Shown piece by piece: positions 24,506 through 29,938 of a stretch of DNA of 29,938 nt (its first letter is position 1; every line of letters starts with the position of its first letter). The notes under the pieces were generated by a model. The model had not been told where the DNA came from. It did no database searches and was given only the letters and a program-made list of their open reading frames with translations. Location: NCBI GenBank assembly GCA_903921455.1, contig CAIXPZ010000232.1:1-29938 (forward strand), in the 5' to 3' direction. This DNA is from an uncultured Verrucomicrobia subdivision 3 bacterium. Lineage in GTDB: Bacteria > Verrucomicrobiota > Verrucomicrobiae > Limisphaerales > UBA11358. The translations under genes were made by a program, and so were the position numbers.

Positions 24506-26449
24506 ATGAATCCTCTCGAAACGATTGAACCATTGCTCGGCGCGGATGTTTTTCTCGTGCCGTGCATCCACGGCACAAAAATGCCGGCGGTCACTTACAC
24601 GCAACGGCCTTTCGAGGCGACGTTGACGCCGGCCTACCGGCACGCGCTCGCATCCGGCGAATTCAACATCGCCGTTTATCTCGGGCAAATGTCCGGCGGG
24701 CTGTGCGCGCTGGACTTTGACCAGGACGAGGATTTGGCGGCGTTCCTCGCCGTCAATCCGGCGCTGACGACGACAACGCGCTCGCGCGGCAGTCGCGGCG
24801 GCATGGTCTGGCTACGCCTGACCGGCGAGTTTCCCGCGAGCTGCACCACGAAACATTTTGAGTGGCGCGCGAACGGCCGGCTCTCGACGATCTTCGGGCG
24901 GCATCCGAAGGGCATGGATTATACCGTGACGGTATGCAATCAGCCGGTGGCGGTGGCGTTCGCGGAAATTATTTGGCCGGATGGCTGGGAGTTGCCCTGG
25001 GTCGGTGCCGCCGAACGCGACGCCGTGGCGGCGCTGGCGAAGGAATATGGTCAGCCGTTTTACACGAACAAGGACGGCAAGGTGAACGGCATCAACGAAC
25101 GCTATTGGGCCGCGTTGTATGCGCGCGAAAATCGCGTGCTGTTCGATCCGGATGAAAAAAACTTTTACCGCTACACCGCCGACACCGGCCTGTGGGAAAT
25201 CATCACGCCCGAAAGCATCCGCGAAGTCATTTCCGGCCGGATTCTGGAAATCAGCCGGGAGTCGCAACAGTTCACACTGGAAATTCAGATCACCAGCGCG
25301 CGGTTGAACGCGGTGGTTTCCACGCTCAAGGGCATTGTCGAGCGGCGGGATGCGTTCAAGGTGAAGCAGCGCTACATTCACGTCGCCAATGGCGTCATCC
25401 GGTTTGTGGAGGATGGCGACATTCAGTTCGGCGGTTTTTCGCCGGAGGATTATTCTCGCAACCGTTCGCCATTCGCCTTTGATGCCGCCGCCGAGTGTCC
25501 GCGCTTCCTGAACGAATTGATTTTTTCCGCCGTCGAGCCGGACGATGCCGACTTGCTGCAACGCTGGGCCGGACTGGCGTTGTTCGGTTACAACCTGCCG
25601 CAGCGATTCCTGATTCTTGATGGCACCGCCAACGGCGGCAAGGGCACGCTCGTCCGCATCATTCAAGCGCTCGTCGGCCTGACGAACAGTTATCAACTCC
25701 GCACGGAATGTCTGCTGGAACGGTTTGAAACGTATCGGTATCGCGGCAAGACGCTGCTGATCGGGCCGGACGTGGCCGGGGATTTTCTGATGCAACGGGG
25801 GGTGAGCATGTTGAAATCGCTGGTCGGCGGGGATCCGCTCTCCGGCGAAGGCAAGGGATTGAACGGCGATTTCCCGATGTTCGGAACGTTCAACGTCATC
25901 ATGTCGTGCAACTCGCGCCTGCGCGTCCGGCTGGATGGCGATACCAGCGCGTGGCGCCGCCGGTTGCTGATTGTGCGCTACCAGAATCCGCCGCCCGCGA
26001 AGCGGATTCTGGATTTCGACCATGTCCTTTTGCGCGAGGAAGGCAGCGGGATTTTGCGCTGGGCGCTGGCCGGGTTCGTGAAGCTGCAGACCGAGTTTGC
26101 CGAAACCGGCGATTTTGCGCTGTCCGATGGTCAGCGGGAACGGGTGGATTCGTTGCTGGCCGAAAGCGACAGCCTCCGGCTGTTCGTGAAGGAGTCTTTG
26201 GAACGGCATGAGTTTGACAACGTCACCAGTTCCGAAATCAGCCAGGCATACGCCGAATTTTGCGCGGACAAGGGCTGGAACGCGCTGCCGTCCGCCATTG
26301 TTGAGCGGACGTTGCCGGATTTGATGCTGGAGGCGTTCCACGTCACGAAGTCGCATTCCATCGAGCGCGATGGAAAGAAAACCAACCGGGGCTGGCGGCA
26401 AGTGCGGCTCAAGGTGCCGTCAACCTTTCAACTTGTGGAGGGCGAATGA
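24506..26449 (+). CDS. Phage/plasmid primase-helicase (prim-pol plus P4-type SF3 helicase)
   Basis: This 647-aa replication initiator-type protein has an N-terminal bifunctional prim-pol region: ALDFDQDED (Asp70, Asp72), SRGSRGGMVWLRL, and EWRANGRLSTIFGRHPKGMDY. The usual His of the second motif is Met100 here. A middle D5_N-type domain leads to an SF3 helicase: Walker A DGTANGGKGT (Lys379), then GKTLLIGPDV, SGEGKGLNGDFPM, NVIMSCNSRLRV and an arginine-rich DTSAWRRRLLIVRY. Such enzymes prime and unwind at phage or satellite origins. The start lies 2 bp after the helicase stop. The zinc-finger gene that follows overlaps it as ATGA and may supply the missing template-binding domain. Confidence 0.88.
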   Translation: MNPLETIEPLLGADVFLVPCIHGTKMPAVTYTQRPFEATLTPAYRHALASGEFNIAVYLGQMSGGLCALDFDQDEDLAAFLAVNPALTTTTRSRGSRGGMVWLRLTGEFPASCTTKHFEWRANGRLSTIFGRHPKGMDYTVTVCNQPVAVAFAEIIWPDGWELPWVGAAERDAVAALAKEYGQPFYTNKDGKVNGINERYWAALYARENRVLFDPDEKNFYRYTADTGLWEIITPESIREVISGRILEISRESQQFTLEIQITSARLNAVVSTLKGIVERRDAFKVKQRYIHVANGVIRFVEDGDIQFGGFSPEDYSRNRSPFAFDAAAECPRFLNELIFSAVEPDDADLLQRWAGLALFGYNLPQRFLILDGTANGGKGTLVRIIQALVGLTNSYQLRTECLLERFETYRYRGKTLLIGPDVAGDFLMQRGVSMLKSLVGGDPLSGEGKGLNGDFPMFGTFNVIMSCNSRLRVRLDGDTSAWRRRLLIVRYQNPPPAKRILDFDHVLLREEGSGILRWALAGFVKLQTEFAETGDFALSDGQRERVDSLLAESDSLRLFVKESLERHEFDNVTSSEISQAYAEFCADKGWNALPSAIVERTLPDLMLEAFHVTKSHSIERDGKKTNRGWRQVRLKVPSTFQLVEGE

Positions 26450-27147
26450 GTCTCGACGTTGCCAAACTGGAAAAGGTTCGCGAGCTGGCCGGCGGTGTTG
26501 TCCAGGCCCGGTGTCCGGCCTGCGCCGAAGGCGGAGCGGACAAAACCGGCGAACATCTGCGGATTTATCCCGACGGCCGGTTTGGCTGCTGCGTCCATCC
26601 GAAGGACGGCGACCACCGCAAACGGATCTGGGCGCTGGCCGGTGTCCGCAAGCCTGGGACTTTCAGTCTGCGGCTCAAGTCGCCGCCAGCCATGCCAGCG
26701 GCGACTTCGGTGAAGGCGGGGTTGTCCGCCTTTGACCGTGGGACGCTTGGGACGGGTAAAAGCGAGTCCAAAACGGGGGGCGGCGGGCTTGGCGTCTTGG
26801 TGGAACCCCAAAAACCGGAATTTGGGACGCTTGGGACGGGTAATGTAAAGTCTCGCGCGCGTGCGCGAGTAGATTCCACCACTGCTAATATAGATAGGCA
26901 AGATTTCCATGTGAAGCTAGAGGACTTGGCTTCCCCCGTCCCAAGCGTCCCAAGTGCCGGGGTGCTTCAACCGCCGGTCCTTCCGGACGGGCACCATGAA
27001 CGGCTGCCGTTCTTGACCGCCGGTGGTGATCTGTCCATCCCGTTTGATTCGCCGGAGCGTTACCACTGGTGGAAGCCGGATGGTGAACGCCTGACCGTGG
27101 CCGAAACCCTGCATGAAGTGAAAGAAAGGATGAAGTTATGTCGATGA
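26446..27147 (+). CDS. Zinc-finger protein coupled to the primase
   Basis: The 233-aa protein begins at an ATGA overlap with the primase. Residues 22-66 form a primase-associated zinc finger: CPAC (Cys23, Cys26), HLRIYPDGRFGCC (Cys48/49), His51, and HRKRIWALAG. The same finger often precedes primase/helicase or DUF3987 domains in phage proteins; here it stands alone. Residues about 80-170 are a low-complexity linker holding two GTLGTG repeats, a RARARVD run and PVPSVPS, all encoded by the DNA repeats at 26739-26952. The C-terminal part (ERYHWWKPDGERLTVAETL) is not recognised. It probably helps the primase bind template DNA. Confidence 0.75.
   Translation: MSLDVAKLEKVRELAGGVVQARCPACAEGGADKTGEHLRIYPDGRFGCCVHPKDGDHRKRIWALAGVRKPGTFSLRLKSPPAMPAATSVKAGLSAFDRGTLGTGKSESKTGGGGLGVLVEPQKPEFGTLGTGNVKSRARARVDSTTANIDRQDFHVKLEDLASPVPSVPSAGVLQPPVLPDGHHERLPFLTAGGDLSIPFDSPERYHWWKPDGERLTVAETLHEVKERMKLCR
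26739..26952. repeat. Three copies of an 18-21-bp repeat around a hairpin and an AT-rich stretch
   Basis: TGGGACGCTTGGGACGGG occurs at 26739-26756 and 26823-26840, both followed by TAA (21 identical bases in all), and in inverted orientation at 26935-26952. Between the second and third copies lies a 7-bp hairpin, CTCGCGC (26852-26858) with GCGCGAG (26863-26869), then an AT-rich stretch (26870-26900). The cluster is inside a coding region linked to the primase. Iterated sites, a hairpin and AT-rich DNA together resemble a replication origin, but no activity can be inferred from sequence alone. Confidence 0.85.
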
Positions 27148-27716
27148 TTTTTGAAAAACAGCCCCGAGAGTCGGCCAAAGCCTTTGCCGCGTTCAGTTTG
27201 TATCTGAGCCAGGGCGCGGAGCGGTCCACCCGCGAGGTGGGGAAACAGTTGGGAAAGAGTGAGGGTTTGATTGAGCGCTGGGCCGCGAAATTCGACTGGC
27301 GTAGTCGTGTGGCGGCACACGGCGCACACCTCGCCATCGTCGAGCGCGAAGCGATCGAGGCCGCCGCGCGCGGCAAGGCGGCGGAATGGTCCAGTCGCGA
27401 GCAAAAGTTGCGTGAAACCGAGTGGGCGATGCACGAGGCGGCGATTGCCGCCGCGAAAAAAGGTTTAGCCGCCTACATGGAGCGCGAAAAAGTTTATGCC
27501 AATCTGGCCGACATTGCGCGGATGCTGGAAATCGCCAGCAAGCTGGGGCGGCTGGCGACGGGCCTCGGCACCGACGGCGACGGCCGGAACGGTGACGATC
27601 TGCCGACGATGCGCGTCGAGGTCACCGTCGCGCTTGAGAAAATTTACGGGGAGCCGATTCCCGGCGAAATCGTGGACGTCGAGGCGGTGCCCGTTTTACC
27701 GGAGAAAACACCATGA
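27138..27716 (+). CDS. terS: Putative phage terminase small subunit
   Basis: The 192-aa protein has an N-terminal HTH-like region (RESAKAFAAFSLYLSQGAER, then EVGKQLGKSEGLIERWAAKFDW), followed by a long alanine- and glutamate-rich helical segment (about 70-145) suited to oligomerisation. This is the layout of terminase small subunits, which recognise packaging sites. The start has AAAGGA 8 nt upstream and overlaps the zinc-finger gene by 10 bp. It overlaps the large terminase as ATGA. The assignment is mostly from architecture and position. Confidence 0.75.
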   Translation: MSMIFEKQPRESAKAFAAFSLYLSQGAERSTREVGKQLGKSEGLIERWAAKFDWRSRVAAHGAHLAIVEREAIEAAARGKAAEWSSREQKLRETEWAMHEAAIAAAKKGLAAYMEREKVYANLADIARMLEIASKLGRLATGLGTDGDGRNGDDLPTMRVEVTVALEKIYGEPIPGEIVDVEAVPVLPEKTP

Positions 27717-29110
27717 CACCTTGGGAACGCTATTTCTTGATGGGCCGGCGGGCGGGTTGCCCGAAGGACCAGATGCAACGCTTTGAGCGGGCCGACGCCA
27801 TTTTGCAGCAGCGGCAACTGGTCGCCAGTGCGGCGGCGCGGCTGTGCGATTTGCCGGACGGGCCGACGGCGATCGGCTACGGCGGCGCGCGCGGCGGTGG
27901 CAAGTCGCATTGGATGCTGGCGCAGATGGGCGTGGACGATTGCCAGCGCGTGCCGGGTTTGAAATGTCTGCTGCTCCGCAAGGTCGGCAAGGCGAACCTG
28001 GAACACTTCGAGGATCTGCGGCGGAAACTATTTTTCAAACTGCCGCATGAGTTTTCGGCATTCCGGGGCATCCTGACGTTTGCAAATGGCTCACGAATCA
28101 TTGCCGGACATTTCCAGAACGAGCGCGACATTGACGCTTACCTTGGGTTGGAATATTCGGTCATCGGGATTGAGGAAGCTACCACCCTGACCAGCCGGAA
28201 ATTTCAGGATATTTCTACCTGTTGCCGCACGTCCATCCCGAATTGGCGGCCAAGGATCTATTCAACCACCAACCCAGGCGGGGTGGGTCATGCGTGGTAT
28301 CGGGCGCGGTTCGTCCAGCCGTTTATGGAGAAGCGCGAAACCGAAACGCGGTTTGTGCCGGCGCGCGTGGCGGACAACTCGTTTAACAATCCGGAGTATC
28401 GCAAGGTGCTGGAAAATCTGACGGGTTGGCAAAAGCGCGCCTGGCTCGACGGATCGTGGGACATCGCCGCCGGTCAATTTTTTACCACCCTGAATCGCGA
28501 AGTTCACGTCGTCCAGAGCTTTGACGAAACTCGCGCTCGTGAATTTTTTGTCGCCCTTGATTACGGGTATGCCCACTACACCGTCGCACTGCTCGGCTGC
28601 ACCGACGGGGATGGAAACATTTTCATCGTGGACGAACACGCGGAACGGCTTTGGTTGCCGCAGCGGCACGCGGCGGCGATCAAGACGATGCTGGCGCGGC
28701 ACAAAATCGGGGAGCGAAAACTTGAACTCGCCGATTTGAAGCGGTTCGTCGCGGGCGCAGATGTATTCAGCCGGCAATCGGACGGGACGACGATTGCGGC
28801 GCAATACGCCAAACACGGCATCAACCTGCGGTGTGCGAACACCGACCGGGTCAACGGCTGGGCGGAAATCATGTCGCGGTTTGGCGATGTCGAGGCGGGG
28901 ATCCGGCCAACACTTTTCATTCATCAGCGGTGCGCCCGACTCCTGGACACACTTCCAAGTCTCCAGCACGATCCCAACAAACCCGAGGACGTTTTGAAGG
29001 TTGATGCCGACGAGGACGGCATCGGGGGCGACGATTGCGCGGATGCGCTGCGGTATCTGGTGGCGACGAAGTCGCGGACGATCACGCAACGGAAGTTGCG
29101 CGGTTTTTAA
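27713..29110 (+). CDS. terL: Phage terminase large subunit (packaging ATPase-nuclease)
   Basis: This 465-aa motor protein has Walker A GGARGGGKS (57-65), a Walker B-like VIGIEEATTL (Glu154/Glu155) and the coupling motif STTNPGG (184-190). The C-terminal RNase H-like nuclease has ALDYGYAHY (Asp283), AGADVF (Asp350) and GDDCADALRYLV (Asp440/441, Asp445). Length and motif order fit a full terminase. It cuts concatemers and packs DNA into proheads, so the element descends from a tailed phage. It ends naturally after the last nuclease motif. No portal or head gene follows directly; an 830-bp non-coding region does. Confidence 0.93.
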   Translation: MTPWERYFLMGRRAGCPKDQMQRFERADAILQQRQLVASAAARLCDLPDGPTAIGYGGARGGGKSHWMLAQMGVDDCQRVPGLKCLLLRKVGKANLEHFEDLRRKLFFKLPHEFSAFRGILTFANGSRIIAGHFQNERDIDAYLGLEYSVIGIEEATTLTSRKFQDISTCCRTSIPNWRPRIYSTTNPGGVGHAWYRARFVQPFMEKRETETRFVPARVADNSFNNPEYRKVLENLTGWQKRAWLDGSWDIAAGQFFTTLNREVHVVQSFDETRAREFFVALDYGYAHYTVALLGCTDGDGNIFIVDEHAERLWLPQRHAAAIKTMLARHKIGERKLELADLKRFVAGADVFSRQSDGTTIAAQYAKHGINLRCANTDRVNGWAEIMSRFGDVEAGIRPTLFIHQRCARLLDTLPSLQHDPNKPEDVLKVDADEDGIGGDDCADALRYLVATKSRTITQRKLRGF

Positions 29111-29208
29111 CACTAGAGGCAAACCCTGAACGCATGGCGAAATGTCGCAACGTGTGGCCAACCATCGAACCAATCACGCTCTGGCGCAGTCCCCCCTTGG
29201 GGATGGAA

Positions 29209-29248
29209 GGGGGGGACGAGCATTGGGGGGATGGGCGGGGGCCTGGGG
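29209..29248 (+). other. G-quadruplex-capable run inside the non-coding region
   Basis: Five G-runs follow closely: 29209-29215, 29225-29230, 29233-29235, 29237-29241 and 29245-29248. The last four have 1-3 nt gaps and meet the usual G3+N1-7 quadruplex pattern on the plus strand. The first run also pairs with the C-run at 29191-29196, so the two structures would compete. Confidence 0.5.
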
Positions 29249-29845
29249 AAAGACGCCCCGACCACACTTCTAAAACAGCGGAGCGGCGGAGTTGGCGTGA
29301 AGGATGCCTGCAAGCTGGCGCGCTGACTGCCCGCACGAATGCGAGGTGCGGATTAGCAGTCAGCGTGACAGTGCAGCAGCGGGATAGCACACAACGCCAT
29401 ATTGTGCGTCATTTACTTCCAGCACAGGGTCTCGGGGTTCCCTGTGCGTTAAGGAATAAATGACCGGAGGGTCACGCACAATATGTGTTGTGTAATGTCC
29501 CGGAAGCATCCTTCATGACAACGGAGCCGCGAAGCTCACGCGATTTTGTCGGGGCGTCTGGACTCGTTGCCTGGCATCGTCGCGCCAGCGCGATGACAAG
29601 ATTCACTGACTCTCCGGCAAATCAGCGGAACGGAATGACGGCCGCTCCCGTGGGAACATGGGGGGAGCCGAGACGGCAGGCCGTGAAGCGAATTGCCGGA
29701 GTGTCGGTCAAAATTTGTTTTCGCAGTGAGTCCGGCCAGTTTTGGGAGTGCAGCGCTCTGGAGCGAAATGCAATGCAGCGGAAGATTAGCGGAGCGACCA
29801 AAAGTTGTTCTCTGGCTTGCAAATGATTTTTTCATAGGAGTTATC

Positions 29846-29866
29846 AACCGGCTGCGGGAGCCGGTT
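29846..29866 (+). terminator. Hairpin at the 3' end of the structured region, possible terminator
   Basis: AACCGGCT (29846-29853) pairs perfectly with AGCCGGTT (29859-29866) around a GCGGG loop. It follows the last internal helix and could end the RNA, but only three T residues in a row sit at its 3' side, so termination would be weak. The last 70 bases of the window after it (29867-29938) show no convincing gene. Confidence 0.4.
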
Positions 29867-29938
29867 TCATTAGGGTCAAGACCCAGGAGCCATGCTGTTT
29901 CTGGTTGCGGGCGTGTAGATCGGCATCGTATGGCTGGC

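Larger units (their letters stand above)
29111..29870 (+). ncRNA. Candidate very large structured non-coding RNA downstream of the terminase
   Basis: No convincing gene lies in this stretch, but many mostly nested inverted repeats do. The main helices are 29137-29140/29145-29148; 29152-29157/29262-29267 (GTGTGG/CCACAC); 29189-29198/29207-29217; 29298-29307/29506-29515 (TGAAGGATGC/GCATCCTTCA). The last encloses 29321-29330/29356-29365 (CGCTGACTGC/GCAGTCAGCG, extended by CCGCAC/GTGCGG) and a 105-nt arm (29389-29493). Then come 29517-29521/29546-29550; 29575-29583/29588-29595; 29612-29620/29693-29701 (CTCCGGCAA/TTGCCGGAG) enclosing 29638-29643/29679-29684 and 29644-29649/29663-29668; 29735-29745/29798-29816 enclosing 29754-29765; and 29846-29853/29859-29866. 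Size and phage context recall the GOLLD and ROOL RNAs. Strand is assumed from the neighbouring genes; ends are approximate. Confidence 0.7.

Noticed and set aside
29082..29847. Several open frames of 60-140 codons on both strands after the terminase
   Set aside because: They overlap one another, have no start signals or recognisable protein features, and coincide with the inverted-repeat stems, which explain the open frames as GC-rich structured sequence.
29111..29870. Group I or group II intron interrupting a phage gene
   Set aside because: The terminase ends naturally and no continuation of it is visible. I could not find a domain V hairpin or group I core, and there is no intron-encoded protein. 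An intron model search would still be worthwhile.
29895..29938. Possible start of a tRNA gene at the right edge
   Set aside because: The sequence GCGGGCGTGTAGATCGG has a tRNA-like look, but the D-stem pairs poorly, position 8 does not fit well and the gene would be cut by the window edge.
1..29938. CRISPR array
   Set aside because: No regularly spaced repeat-spacer pattern or cas gene is present; the repeats at 26739-26952 are three copies in mixed orientation inside a gene.
3522..29938. Second copy of the tRNA-Leu 3' end (attR) within the window
   Set aside because: I found no convincing match, so the right boundary of the element is not assigned.

Overview
The window looks like a chromosomal integration hotspot in a Gram-negative, moderately GC-rich bacterium, most likely of the Verrucomicrobiota or a related PVC-type lineage. 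That placement is inferred from the style of the proteins, the GC-rich codon use and the many starts without a Shine-Dalgarno sequence; there is no rRNA or marker gene to prove it. A tRNA-Leu gene (anticodon CAG, 3462-3546) sits between two unrelated tyrosine recombinases that point away from it.

Left of the tRNA (1-3400, all genes on the minus strand) is the end of one element. It holds a tyrosine integrase with an inserted four-cysteine zinc ribbon, an unrecognised 357-aa protein, and a small helix-turn-helix protein coupled to a second small gene. That second gene is cut by the left end of an IS21-family insertion sequence running off the window at base 1.

Right of the tRNA a second element starts with its own integrase (3610-5100) and appears to continue past the right edge. 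Its first cargo is an anti-phage block: an AIPR-family abortive-infection protein (5319-7139), a small unknown gene on the opposite strand, then a tightly packed operon of an HTH-SNF2 helicase-DUF3883 protein, a DUF1156 adenine-type DNA methylase and a DUF499 ATPase (7491-17505). This matches the helicase-methylase-ATPase (Hma) layout as I remember it from defence-system catalogues. A two-gene module I cannot assign follows (17846-20297) and ends in a strong intrinsic terminator.

From 20404 to 29110 is a one-directional phage early and packaging block with many ATGA overlaps. It runs XRE regulator, AlpA-like HTH protein, small membrane protein, PD-(D/E)XK nuclease with an internal duplication, SSB-like protein with an acidic tail, DEDDy 3'-5' exonuclease, Pif1/Dda-type helicase, prim-pol/SF3 primase-helicase, zinc-finger protein containing an unusual DNA repeat cluster, small terminase and large terminase. 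So the second element is a prophage or phage-derived element with defence cargo beside its integrase.

The most striking feature is the 830 bases after the large terminase. They hold no convincing gene but at least fifteen mostly nested inverted repeats organised into domains. This looks like a very large structured RNA, similar in size and phage context to the GOLLD and ROOL classes. I cannot tell whether it belongs to either or is new.
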